64,000 nt of DNA from Prevotella sp. UBA3288. GTDB taxonomy: Bacteria; Bacteroidota; Bacteroidia; Bacteroidales; Bacteroidaceae. A program made the position numbers and the translations under genes. How positions within the stretch are numbered: position 1 is the stretch's first letter; every line of letters begins with the position of its first letter. Below the pieces are notes generated by a model. The model made no database searches and was not told the DNA's origin. It worked only from the letters and a program-made list of their open reading frames with translations. The DNA lies in the NCBI GenBank assembly GCA_002361655.1, contig DETM01000016.1, positions 299-64,298 on the forward strand, read 5' to 3'. Positions 26,360 through 35,530 of the stretch are shown one piece after another.

Positions 26360-27715
26360 TTATCTTACGGGTTGTAAAAAAAGATACTGTTGCATCCACT
26401 GCCAGCATTTGGCCTGACTGGACGGAAAGCGCCAATGGCCGCTCGTGGGCGTCACATCCCGCTGTTTCGGAGCCTGAATCTCGTTCCATGCTGCCCATAC
26501 GCTGGTGGGCGAACAGGTGTCGTCGCTATAGCCCCACGACATGAAGGTGGGCACCCGCAACACCCGGGCGAAGTTGACCACATCGAAATACTGCAGGGTC
26601 TCCACCGCCGTCTCGTCAGCCACGGTCGTCCGGCCGTCATTATAGAAACCCGAGAAGAACTTTGGCCACCCGCCGGCACGATGGTGCAGGAAACCAGTAA
26701 GGTCGCACAAGGCGGGATAGAACGGTGCACACAGTGTGACCTTCTCGTTGAGGGCCGCCGTGACGATGGTCAGTGCACCACCCTGCGAACCGCCGGTGAC
26801 GATGACGTTGCGGCCGTCCCATTCAGGCAGTGAGCAGAGGAAATCGACAGCACGGGCACAGCCCACATAGACATCCTTATAATAATAGGTATCGCGCGAA
26901 GCCATGCCCCGGCTCATATAGCCGTCGCACCGCTGGCGCACCGCCTGGTAGTCATCGTCGGACAGACGCTGGTCGTTGTCGTGAATCTCAATCTTCAGAT
27001 AGATGCAGCCATGCTGCGAGAAATAGTCTGAAGGATAAATCCTCTGACTGCCGGCACCGGGGGGAACAAGGACCACGGGAAAGGAGACTCTCCCCGCGCC
27101 CTCACCCGGGGGGAGGGAGCCACTGCGCGGAATGGTCAGGTAGCCCTGCATCCACTTCTCCTTACCGACACGCAGGCGCACCAGTTTCGTCACGAACTGC
27201 TCGTTGGTAGCATCGGGCACGTCGGTATAGGTCGGTTCCAATGGTACCCGACGGGCCTCCTTCAAAGCCTTCTGCCAGAACGCCTCGAAGTCCTTCGGCA
27301 TCGGTGTGTAGGTCTTGATCTGCTCGGGAGCGTAGGCCACCTTCACCAGGTCTTTCATGGTCTTACCGCCGACACGGAACTCATACTGGCAAGCCAGAAA
27401 GCCCGGTTCCTGCATCGTGCCCATACGGAGCAGGGCCTCGCCGCCGACAAAGGTCGTAGAGTCGTAGCGCGCTGGCAGGAACATCTCCGGCCCCACCTTA
27501 TAATATATAGTGGTGCCGTCCAGCGGCACGCCGCCCTCACGTGCCACCACCCGGAGCGTGGCGGGCTGGCCCGGACAATACCTGCTGTCGCCATGATCGG
27601 GGGTGGCGACGGTCTCTACGAAAGGCTTTCGGGCATCGCCGAACTCCTGGCGGAACTGCTGGGCGTGCAGCGTCAGGGCGACGGCACTCACCAGCCATAA
27701 CAGCGTTTTTCTCAT
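26360..27715 (-). CDS. Carbohydrate esterase family 7-type acetyl esterase
   Basis: 451 residues, signal peptide ending LHAQ. An N-terminal Ig-like domain (20-130) precedes the acetyl xylan esterase (AXE1) alpha/beta-hydrolase domain (130-450). Catalytic set: GGSQGG (Ser310), SWGYSDDTCSPTS (Asp) and TSGHWRFP (His). Other CE7 marks are GYLTIPR, VVLVPPGAG and YYYKDVYVGCARAVDF. CE7 removes acetyl groups from short xylo- or other oligosaccharides. Residues 198-211 (SGSLPPGEGAGRVS) are an insert between the conserved GYLTIP and FPVVLVPPG strands, encoded by a GC-rich palindromic stretch. It is 33 bp after GH115, and its stop overlaps a possible start of the next gene. Confidence 0.92.
   Translation of the reverse strand: MRKTLLWLVSAVALTLHAQQFRQEFGDARKPFVETVATPDHGDSRYCPGQPATLRVVAREGGVPLDGTTIYYKVGPEMFLPARYDSTTFVGGEALLRMGTMQEPGFLACQYEFRVGGKTMKDLVKVAYAPEQIKTYTPMPKDFEAFWQKALKEARRVPLEPTYTDVPDATNEQFVTKLVRLRVGKEKWMQGYLTIPRSGSLPPGEGAGRVSFPVVLVPPGAGSQRIYPSDYFSQHGCIYLKIEIHDNDQRLSDDDYQAVRQRCDGYMSRGMASRDTYYYKDVYVGCARAVDFLCSLPEWDGRNVIVTGGSQGGALTIVTAALNEKVTLCAPFYPALCDLTGFLHHRAGGWPKFFSGFYNDGRTTVADETAVETLQYFDVVNFARVLRVPTFMSWGYSDDTCSPTSVWAAWNEIQAPKQRDVTPTSGHWRFPSSQAKCWQWMQQYLFLQPVR
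27083..27124. repeat. GC-rich palindromic element inside the CE7 gene
   Basis: 42 bp with a CTCCCC/GGGGAG-type stem encode the 14-residue insert SGSLPPGEGAGRVS. The motif LPPGEG is typical of intergenic palindromes that have entered reading frames in many bacteria. Confidence 0.6.
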
Positions 27716-27748
27716 TTCGTCATTCTTTATTGTGTGAGAGTTATCAGG

Positions 27749-30124
27749 TTACTTGATCTCATAAAACGAACGCCCTTTATTGAAGTCGAGCATCCACTGG
27801 TCGCAGATGACATGGTCATCGAGGGCCTTGATGGACAACTGATGCTTCCCCGCAGTCAGCCAGACTGGCGTCTGCTTGAGGGCCTGTCCCCGCAAGACAC
27901 TCTTCTTCCAGAATTCCGAGCGGTATTTCTCCTTCAGCGAGATGACCACAGGCGCTTGGTGGTCGATCTGTACGGCATAGCGGAGGTCGCCCTTGTCGCT
28001 GGGCTGGGTGGGAATCATGGCGGTATAGAGCACGGCATCGCCCTGATCTTCAGTGGTGAACGTATAGGTGAGTTCACCGCCCTTGGGCAAGACGACGGCA
28101 TTCATCGAGTGGCCTAACATCTCGACGGAGTGGACGCCGCGGGTGGCCGACACATAGTCGCTGGCATTGCGGGCCACCACCTGGCGGCCGCCAACAGTAT
28201 CAGCAGCCACCGTGGTGCGCACCAGACCGAATACCGGCAGTTGGCGTGGAGCGGCAGACATGAGGTGCCGCCACTTGCCACCGTTCATGCTGTTGTAGCG
28301 CTCTGTCAACGAGCGTATCTCTTCATAAGCACGACGGCTCTCGACGGCATCGCCTAACATCTTGCGCGACATGGCTGCAGAGGCATGGACGGGATAGAGG
28401 ACGGCAGCGAAATAAGCATCCTTCAGACGCTGGGGCACCCATCGGGCATAGACATCGGCCACAGCCTCTATCTTAGCAAAGTCAGCCAGGCGCTGATAGG
28501 CCTCAGCGCGGGTAAACTCCGTCGTGGTCGGTACGGACTTGCCGCCGGGGAACTTCTTCTTGTCGAGTTCGACCTGTGTCCATCCCATAAACTCCGGCTT
28601 GCGGATGGCATTCAACCGGTAGTACTCTTTCATGACCGGTGCGACGGCACGCCCCACGGTGTCGCCGAACTGCATGCACAACCACCGCTGCAGATGCGCC
28701 TCAGGGGAACCAGACAATGCTGCGGAAGAACCAGTGAGGTTCTTGCCTTGCAAGCGTCCTTCGGCCGAGCGAATATCCCACGCCATGTCGAGAAACAACT
28801 CCAGGTCGTAGGCCGCCACCTTCGGGTCGTGGACATTGGCTATCCAGAGGCGGCGGCAGTTGTGATCATAGGCGGCCTTCATCTCGGTATAGATCAGTCC
28901 CGGCTGCGTGGTGGAAAGCCAGAGGTGGTCGTGGGGTCGGCCCCAGTAACTGAGGTGATAGTAGACGCCTGCGCCACCCTGTCGCTGCTGCTGCTGAGCA
29001 TCGGGCAGACGGGTCAGATAGCCATAGTTGTCGTCACACCACATCAGCATGACATCATCAGGCACCCGCAGGCCGCTCTCGAGAATCTGCAACACCTCTT
29101 TATAGGGTATGAAGACCTGCGGCACGTGCGCCACGTCGTTGCTGTAATATCGTTTGAGCAGTTGTCGCTGGTCGTCGATGACCTGCTGGAGGGCGCGCAG
29201 TCGCTCGTCGGGCGTCTTGACGCCTTCCATCGACCCGTCGTGAATGCCGCGCATACCAATGGTAAAGAGTTCCTCGCTGCCGCGCACCTCCTTGAGGCGC
29301 TGAGCCCAGTACTCGCGCACCTGAGCGCCATTGGTGATATAGTTGTACGGCCCGCGCACGTTGACATCCCACTCCGCCACATTGTTGCGCAGCAGCGGCT
29401 CACAATGTGACGAACCGATCAGGATGGCGAACGAGTCGGCCATCTGCTTGTTGCCGCTGACGGTGAAGAAGCCCGCGGTGCCCTCGTGCATGGCGGGCCA
29501 TAGGGTGTTGGCCCGCAGACGGAGCAGGAGTTCGAAGATCTTCTGATAAGTCTTCGGACCGATGACGCCCTTGACGGGATGCGACCCCTGAGCCGCCCGG
29601 ACAATGGGCTGACGCTCAAAGGTCTGCTGTGCCCACTCACGCAGCGACCAGTCTTCGTCGTTAATAAAGATGCCACGGTAGGCCACCGACGGTGTGTGGC
29701 TGATGCTGAAACCGGCGGGTAGCACCAACCGCTGCTTGCGCTGCGGCACCACATCGCCCCACCATACCCAGGGCGACACTCCGGCCAGCCGCGACAGTTC
29801 GAGCAGCCCGTAGGCCGTGCCGCGGCCGTTATGGCCCTGGACGACTATCTGCCGTCCATCGGCGCTGACCGAGAGCGAGAAGCCGTCGTCACTGCCCCGA
29901 TGCTGGACGATGCGCACGGTGCCATGAGGTTTGGCCTGAGGCCTCAGCCCCGTCACCTGCTCCATGTCGTCGCAGAACATCCTGATGGCCATCGCCACCA
30001 CGGGGTCGGCCTTGCCTGCCACCTCATAGGTAACAGGCTGCCGCCCGTCGAACCAAACGAGTTGCGCCCTCGCCGCAGACACTGTCATAGCGGTAAGGGC
30101 GCAAAAAAGGACGAAACGATTCAT
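27749..30124 (-). CDS. Glycoside hydrolase family 115 alpha-glucuronidase
   Basis: 791 residues with signal peptide ending AARA. GH115 features: N-terminal domain with VQGHNGRGTAYGLLELSRLAGVSPW (95-120 area), barrel segments YRGIFINDEDWSL, LRANTLWPAMHEG, IGSSHCEPLLRNN, MWCDDNYGYLTRLP and YYHLSYWGRPHDHLW, then a helical part and a C-terminal beta domain with EIK end. GH115 removes terminal (4-O-methyl)glucuronic acid from xylan or arabinogalactan; next to pectin genes the target could be glucuronate on galactan side chains (inference). Somewhat shorter than many members (about 800-1000). It begins 5 bp after the SusD stop, so it is tightly co-transcribed. Confidence 0.93.
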   Translation of the reverse strand: MNRFVLFCALTAMTVSAARAQLVWFDGRQPVTYEVAGKADPVVAMAIRMFCDDMEQVTGLRPQAKPHGTVRIVQHRGSDDGFSLSVSADGRQIVVQGHNGRGTAYGLLELSRLAGVSPWVWWGDVVPQRKQRLVLPAGFSISHTPSVAYRGIFINDEDWSLREWAQQTFERQPIVRAAQGSHPVKGVIGPKTYQKIFELLLRLRANTLWPAMHEGTAGFFTVSGNKQMADSFAILIGSSHCEPLLRNNVAEWDVNVRGPYNYITNGAQVREYWAQRLKEVRGSEELFTIGMRGIHDGSMEGVKTPDERLRALQQVIDDQRQLLKRYYSNDVAHVPQVFIPYKEVLQILESGLRVPDDVMLMWCDDNYGYLTRLPDAQQQQRQGGAGVYYHLSYWGRPHDHLWLSTTQPGLIYTEMKAAYDHNCRRLWIANVHDPKVAAYDLELFLDMAWDIRSAEGRLQGKNLTGSSAALSGSPEAHLQRWLCMQFGDTVGRAVAPVMKEYYRLNAIRKPEFMGWTQVELDKKKFPGGKSVPTTTEFTRAEAYQRLADFAKIEAVADVYARWVPQRLKDAYFAAVLYPVHASAAMSRKMLGDAVESRRAYEEIRSLTERYNSMNGGKWRHLMSAAPRQLPVFGLVRTTVAADTVGGRQVVARNASDYVSATRGVHSVEMLGHSMNAVVLPKGGELTYTFTTEDQGDAVLYTAMIPTQPSDKGDLRYAVQIDHQAPVVISLKEKYRSEFWKKSVLRGQALKQTPVWLTAGKHQLSIKALDDHVICDQWMLDFNKGRSFYEIK

Positions 30125-30129
30125 TCAGA

Positions 30130-32157
30130 TCATTTGTAAGGTAGGTACCATTTCTCCTCCGTCGTAATGCCGGCAGCATTATTCTGCAACTTATTGCTCA
30201 GCCAGACATCGCCGAAATTGCCACCATACTGACCTGACTGGTTCTTATGCAGGGCCAGACGGCGCAGGTCAGAGAAGCGTGTGCCCTCGAAGGCAAACTC
30301 CATGGCATACTCGTCGCAGAGCAGATCCTCCATGGCGTTGATAGAGTCTTCTTTGCAATTCGTTATTGTCACTTCTTTGAACTGGGCTTTAAGGGCATCC
30401 ATCTTCTCTCCTACAACAGTGTTGTAACGATAAGTGGAGAACTCGTCGTCTACAACGCCTGCACCATGACAATGGATACCGATAATAGCAATGTTGGAGG
30501 CTACGTTCTTAAAGATCTCAGAATTCTCCTGCGAGAGGAACGGCAACTCAGTGGTGAGCAACTTGTAAGACTCGGGCGTCAGATAGTGCTTGTTAGGATC
30601 GACATGCGACAATGTCATATCGAGGACTTTGTTACCTTGTTCGTCAACGGAGTCGTTGCCTTCACTGTCTTTGAGATACACCTCTTCATAACGGAAGTTC
30701 ACAAGTTGCGACTGCAGACCATTCTTCAGCACGGCAAAAGCGGCATCAGGATAGCCCATGCGGTTGATAGCCTCTGCCAGATGGAGCCACACTGTAGCAT
30801 TGCGATACAGATAGATGTAGGCTGTCGAAGGTTTATGCGTATATACATAGATGGAGTCAGCCCCACTGCCCTGAGTAACGATGGTGGCACGGGCATCGCC
30901 GAAAGGACCACTCTTCACATCGTAGTGACGAGGTATGGTCTGGATATAATCGGCATAATAGTAGTACTGGGCAGTACGTGCAAGGTCGCAATAGGCCTGC
31001 GACGGCACCACCTGGATGTTTTCGGTCTTGGGACAATTAAATCCGAAAGTCAACTCTGAGATCACATTACCCCGACGCTCTGTACCATAGTAGTCGTAGC
31101 CGAAGGCCGCAGGAATATCCGTAGTCTGTCCGGTGGTGTAGTTGACTGCCATCGGAATATATGATATCACATCACCGGGAGAGGGCGAATGGGTAAATGA
31201 ATTCCACCATACCGGTACCCCGCCATACAATGAGGCATTCGGTGACGGCTGATAGTCAGCAGGCCACTCGGTGAAGTTCTTGAAGATAGGACAGTATTGA
31301 CTATAATACGGCGACAAAGTATTGACATAGTTGACAGAGATATTGGCTACACCGGACTGACCGGTGTAGCGGAGGTACTGGTAGAAGCACTTCGCAGCCT
31401 TGGCATACTCGCCCAGTTCAAGATAGATATCGCCCAACACCACATTCAGCGGCAGGAAACACTTGCGAGGGTTGATATACTTAGTCTCATCACCCCAGTT
31501 CAATTTACCGATAGAACGCGATGTCAAGTTGAACGTAGGCACCGACAGTTGGTCTTCGGTATAGCGCGACTTGAGGTTTTCCAACATCTGGGCCTCTCCG
31601 GCCAAGATGGTCTGATAATCGGTCATCGAGGTATTGGCATTAATCTGGCCAATAGTGGTAACAGGCTCCTGGATATAGGGCACCTTACCATACTGTCGGG
31701 TCAACTGCAGATAGGCCCACGCACGGAAGGTGGCCACAGCGGCATACTCGTTGATAACGACATTGCGAGTACCCGTAGCCAAGGTCGTGTCGCGATGAGC
31801 CAGATAGTAGTTACAGTTGTTGATGACCTTGTAGTACAGATACACACTGTCGTACTTGTTGGTAGCATCGGCCCTGAAGGCAGCCAGCGCCTGCAAGTGG
31901 GTAGAAGCCTTGTCGGTAGTCCTCACCAGGTCGCCCCGCATCTCATTCTGGAAATAATACTGATCAGCCAGTTGCTGCATAGCCTGCATGATGCCGTATG
32001 CATAGAAGACGGAGTCGGTCTTCTGGTTGAGGGCCGGGTCAAACAACTGACGCGAACTCTCAGACTCAAGCACATCTTCGCAACCGGTCATGCCCACTGC
32101 CAAACCGCAGCACATCAGACCTGCGGCAAGATATTTTCTAATATTGATGGTAATCAT
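30130..32157 (-). CDS. SusD/RagB-type surface glycan-binding lipoprotein (pair b)
   Basis: 675 residues, lipoprotein signal ending MTGC (Cys26). SusD-like helical repeats are seen in the first half (NEYAAVATFRAWAYLQLTRQYGKVPYI, a TPR-type segment) and the C-terminal SusD region carries EGTRFSDLRRLAL. SusD proteins lie on the outer membrane as the lid of the partner SusC channel and bind the incoming oligosaccharide. It is rather long for the family (usually 500-600). It follows its SusC by 28 bp and precedes GH115 by 5 bp. Confidence 0.94.
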   Translation of the reverse strand: MITINIRKYLAAGLMCCGLAVGMTGCEDVLESESSRQLFDPALNQKTDSVFYAYGIMQAMQQLADQYYFQNEMRGDLVRTTDKASTHLQALAAFRADATNKYDSVYLYYKVINNCNYYLAHRDTTLATGTRNVVINEYAAVATFRAWAYLQLTRQYGKVPYIQEPVTTIGQINANTSMTDYQTILAGEAQMLENLKSRYTEDQLSVPTFNLTSRSIGKLNWGDETKYINPRKCFLPLNVVLGDIYLELGEYAKAAKCFYQYLRYTGQSGVANISVNYVNTLSPYYSQYCPIFKNFTEWPADYQPSPNASLYGGVPVWWNSFTHSPSPGDVISYIPMAVNYTTGQTTDIPAAFGYDYYGTERRGNVISELTFGFNCPKTENIQVVPSQAYCDLARTAQYYYYADYIQTIPRHYDVKSGPFGDARATIVTQGSGADSIYVYTHKPSTAYIYLYRNATVWLHLAEAINRMGYPDAAFAVLKNGLQSQLVNFRYEEVYLKDSEGNDSVDEQGNKVLDMTLSHVDPNKHYLTPESYKLLTTELPFLSQENSEIFKNVASNIAIIGIHCHGAGVVDDEFSTYRYNTVVGEKMDALKAQFKEVTITNCKEDSINAMEDLLCDEYAMEFAFEGTRFSDLRRLALHKNQSGQYGGNFGDVWLSNKLQNNAAGITTEEKWYLPYK

Positions 32158-32185
32158 AATTTTTTGTTCTTTATTCTTTATTCCA

Positions 32186-35100
32186 TTAGAGGTTAATCTT
32201 CACACCCATTGAGAAGATGCGTCCCTGAGCAAGCGTGCCGCAGTCGATACCTTGATAGAGTTGATGGTTGCTGACAGAGAACTCGGGGTCGCTGCCTGTG
32301 TACTTGGTGAGCGTAAAGAGGTTGCTGCCTGAAGCCCATACAGAGATGCCCTGCAGCCACGACTGCCAAGCCTCAGGAATAGGCACCTGATAAGAGAGTT
32401 TCACATTCTTCAGTCGCAGGTAAGAGCCATCCTCAATCCATCGGTCAGAGAAACGGTTGTTGCCCATCGGGTCGCCCATATTGACACGAGGCAGGTCGGT
32501 CTGCTGGCCCTCGTAGCGCCAACGGCCAACCTCTGCCACCTGCTGGTTGTAGAGGGTAGAGGCGCTGTTCAGGATAGAGCGCTGGTAGTTGTAGACATCG
32601 TTGCCCAGGCTATAGTTGAACACGGCCCCGAGTGTGAAGCGCTTCCAGTTGAGGTTGAGGAACAGATTACCATAGATGTCGGGATTGGGGTCGCCGATGA
32701 TGACCTTGTCGGCCTCGTCAATCTGGCCGGGGGCTTCCTCGCCCTTGGCATTGTAAGAGTTCACATCCTCGAAGATGACATCACCGGCCTTGAAGGGCTG
32801 ACGAGCACCGGTCTCATCTACCATATAGAGACCTGCTGCTTGAGCGGCAGCCGTATTGGCAAACACACCCTTGGTCTTATAGCCATAGAATGCTCCCACG
32901 GGATTACCCACCGACGTCAGGATATTCTTGTCGCCATAAATAGAGGTGGTGAAGTCGCCATTGGCCAGAGCCTTCACCTTGTTCACGTAGTGACCGACAG
33001 TGGCGCCGATCTCCAGATGCCAGTCTTTCAGTGCAACGGGCTTGCCGCTGAGGCCAAACTCAAAACCGGTGTTCTGGATCTTGCCGTCATTCGTCCAATA
33101 GTTGTTGATACCACCGATGGGGTTCTCGAAACTCTTCAGAGCCAGCAGGTCCTTGGTGTTGTGGATATAGTAGTCCACATTCATGCTCAAACGGTTCTGT
33201 AGGAAATGGGCCTGCAGACCGACATTGTATTTCGTGGTGGTCTCCCACTTGATCTCCTCGTTACCCACATTGGTGAGTTGCATACCGATCTCCGTATAGT
33301 TGTAGCGCACGGTGTTGAACGATGTGCGGGCCGCATAGTTGCTGATGCCGTCGTTACCGCTCATATCGAAACCTGCGTTCAGACGTAGGTAGTTGATACC
33401 GGCATTCTTCGGGAACCACTTCTCGTTAGTCAGCACCCAGCCCAGTTGCACACTGGGGAAGATGGCCCACTTGGTGCCGAAGGCCTTCACGCCGCCCTTG
33501 GCATTGGAACCGAAACGGCTGTTAGCCTCTGCCAATACGGATACGGTAGCGAAATACTTGTTCATGTAGTTGTAATCGCCGGAGAGGTACCACTGCACAT
33601 TCTTCCACACATCGTCGGCACCGGTCACTGTAGAATAGACATCGTCGCCGGTAGCCATCTTCGGGTTCTTGTCGTCCTCGCCCTTGGTAGAATATTCGGT
33701 GGCAAGGTCGCTGTTGTCGTAAGAGAAATAATTGAAGCGGAAACCTGCTGTGGCAGCGACGGTATGAGCACCGAACTTCTTATTCCAGTCGATGTGGGTG
33801 TTGCTCAAGATGTTGGTCTCCTTCGAGAAGATGGAGGCCGTCTTTGAATAGACCGTTCCCAGATTCTCGATGGCAAACGAAGGCAAGCCCAGGTTAGGAC
33901 GATAGTAGGCCTGAGAGTTACGGTTCAGATAGTAACTGAAGTGCGAGGAAATTTTCCAGTCGTTGCTGATCTGCCAGGTCGGGGTAATCGTCACATTGAA
34001 GAACGTATTCTCGTTGCGGTTCTTACGCTCACCGGCACCATTATGAATCAGTGCCACAGGGTTGGCCAGCGAATAGTTGCCGTTATCCAGCGTATCATAG
34101 AGTTTGTCGGCATCAGCGAGCAGCGATGTGAAAGCCTTGATATTCTGGTTGTACTGATAGGGGTTGAGCAGGGGGCTCTTGATCAGTGCCAGAAATCCCG
34201 GTGAGGTGATGGTACCGCTGTTCAGGTCTGCAGGGACACCGTCGTCGAAGAGGTTCGTGTTGGAACGCGAGAACGACATGTCAAACTTCGTGGAGAGGTT
34301 GTACAGCAGGTTGATGTCGGTATTGAAGCGCACATTGATACGGTCGAAACTGGTAGCATTGATATTCTTCATGGTCTGGATGTAGGCCACCGAAAGGTTG
34401 TACATACCGATGTCGTCACCACCCTGCACATTGATGCTGTAGTTGTGGGTCAGAGCGGTACGATAGACATAGTCGCTCCAGTTCGTGTTATTATGATAAT
34501 CGTAATAGTAGTAACCGTCCTTCGAGTCGTTGAGGAAGTTGAACTGCAGGGCATTGTTGATAGAGCCGATACGTTCCTGTACTTCAGCAATCGTGCCCAG
34601 TTGCTCGACAGCGTAGTTACGATACTGCTGGTCGTTCATCATTGTAGGATAATGGGGCACGAAAGTCCAGCCCACTCCGATGTTGGCATCGATACGGGTA
34701 GCCATCGAATGTCCGCGCTTGGTATCAATCAGAATGACGCCGTTGGCACCACGGGCACCATAGAGGGCAGTGGCGTTCTTCAGCACCGTCACCTTGTCGA
34801 TGTCTTCGGGCGAGATGGTCGACAGCATATTGAAGATGTCACCCAGATGGAGCGACTCGCGGTTGCGCTGCATATCCAGTTCCACACCATCGAGGATGAT
34901 AAGCGGCTGGGCATTGGCATTGATTGAACTGATACCACGGATGAACATCGCTGCACCTTGGTCAAGGTTGCCCGAGTGCATGGTCATGTGGATATCGCCA
35001 CCCAAACGCTCCGTCATCTCCTCGTCGATGGTGATACCGCCACCTTTGGAGACGAATCCGTTCTTGGCGGTAATCGTGGTACCGTTTTCATACATCGAGG

Positions 35101-35530
35101 CAAAGGCATCGCTCAGCATACTGATACGAACCGTCTGCTTCTCGTCGCCGGGAATGATGGCCACCTGCTGTGACAGATATTCCGGTGCCTGCACAAAGAG
35201 AGATGTTGCAAACGTGGGCACTTTAATGGTGAACTTACCATCCTCGTCGGTCATGGCTGCATAGCGGTTATCATTGAGAGTCTGCAGACGCACACCAGCC
35301 AATGGTGCCTTGGTGGCTTCATCGACAATGATACCGCTCACCATGATGGTGGGATTGGTATCGACAACCTTGGCGCGCTTTGGAGCCTTGATGGCTTCAG
35401 TGACTTCTTCGTCATCGACATCGTCCTGAGCGAAAGCCACGGAGCAGATGGTCAAAGCAATGGCACAGAGTGAGAGTCTGAGACTCTGACGCTGTAGGTA
35501 GTTATAGATTGTACTTTTCATCGTTGTCAT
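32186..35530 (-). CDS. SusC/RagA-type TonB-dependent outer-membrane transporter (pair b)
   Basis: 1114 residues. Signal peptide to about residue 34, a short acidic spacer, a CarboxypepD_reg-like domain (about 60-145: IMVSGIIVDEATKAPLAGV), plug domain with VLKNATALYGARGANGVILI, then a 22-strand-type barrel ending GRIFSMGVKINL. It imports oligosaccharides captured by the adjacent SusD. The ATG at 35530 overlaps the stop of the upstream fasciclin gene (TAATG), which suggests coupled translation; a second in-frame ATG is at 35521. Confidence 0.96.
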   Translation of the reverse strand: MTTMKSTIYNYLQRQSLRLSLCAIALTICSVAFAQDDVDDEEVTEAIKAPKRAKVVDTNPTIMVSGIIVDEATKAPLAGVRLQTLNDNRYAAMTDEDGKFTIKVPTFATSLFVQAPEYLSQQVAIIPGDEKQTVRISMLSDAFASMYENGTTITAKNGFVSKGGGITIDEEMTERLGGDIHMTMHSGNLDQGAAMFIRGISSINANAQPLIILDGVELDMQRNRESLHLGDIFNMLSTISPEDIDKVTVLKNATALYGARGANGVILIDTKRGHSMATRIDANIGVGWTFVPHYPTMMNDQQYRNYAVEQLGTIAEVQERIGSINNALQFNFLNDSKDGYYYYDYHNNTNWSDYVYRTALTHNYSINVQGGDDIGMYNLSVAYIQTMKNINATSFDRINVRFNTDINLLYNLSTKFDMSFSRSNTNLFDDGVPADLNSGTITSPGFLALIKSPLLNPYQYNQNIKAFTSLLADADKLYDTLDNGNYSLANPVALIHNGAGERKNRNENTFFNVTITPTWQISNDWKISSHFSYYLNRNSQAYYRPNLGLPSFAIENLGTVYSKTASIFSKETNILSNTHIDWNKKFGAHTVAATAGFRFNYFSYDNSDLATEYSTKGEDDKNPKMATGDDVYSTVTGADDVWKNVQWYLSGDYNYMNKYFATVSVLAEANSRFGSNAKGGVKAFGTKWAIFPSVQLGWVLTNEKWFPKNAGINYLRLNAGFDMSGNDGISNYAARTSFNTVRYNYTEIGMQLTNVGNEEIKWETTTKYNVGLQAHFLQNRLSMNVDYYIHNTKDLLALKSFENPIGGINNYWTNDGKIQNTGFEFGLSGKPVALKDWHLEIGATVGHYVNKVKALANGDFTTSIYGDKNILTSVGNPVGAFYGYKTKGVFANTAAAQAAGLYMVDETGARQPFKAGDVIFEDVNSYNAKGEEAPGQIDEADKVIIGDPNPDIYGNLFLNLNWKRFTLGAVFNYSLGNDVYNYQRSILNSASTLYNQQVAEVGRWRYEGQQTDLPRVNMGDPMGNNRFSDRWIEDGSYLRLKNVKLSYQVPIPEAWQSWLQGISVWASGSNLFTLTKYTGSDPEFSVSNHQLYQGIDCGTLAQGRIFSMGVKINL

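Noticed and set aside
26334-26498. N-terminal extension of the hybrid gene to 26498
   Set aside because: The extension overlaps the CE7 coding end and would place a normal signal peptide 55 residues inside the protein; ATG 26333 (or 26360) is preferred.
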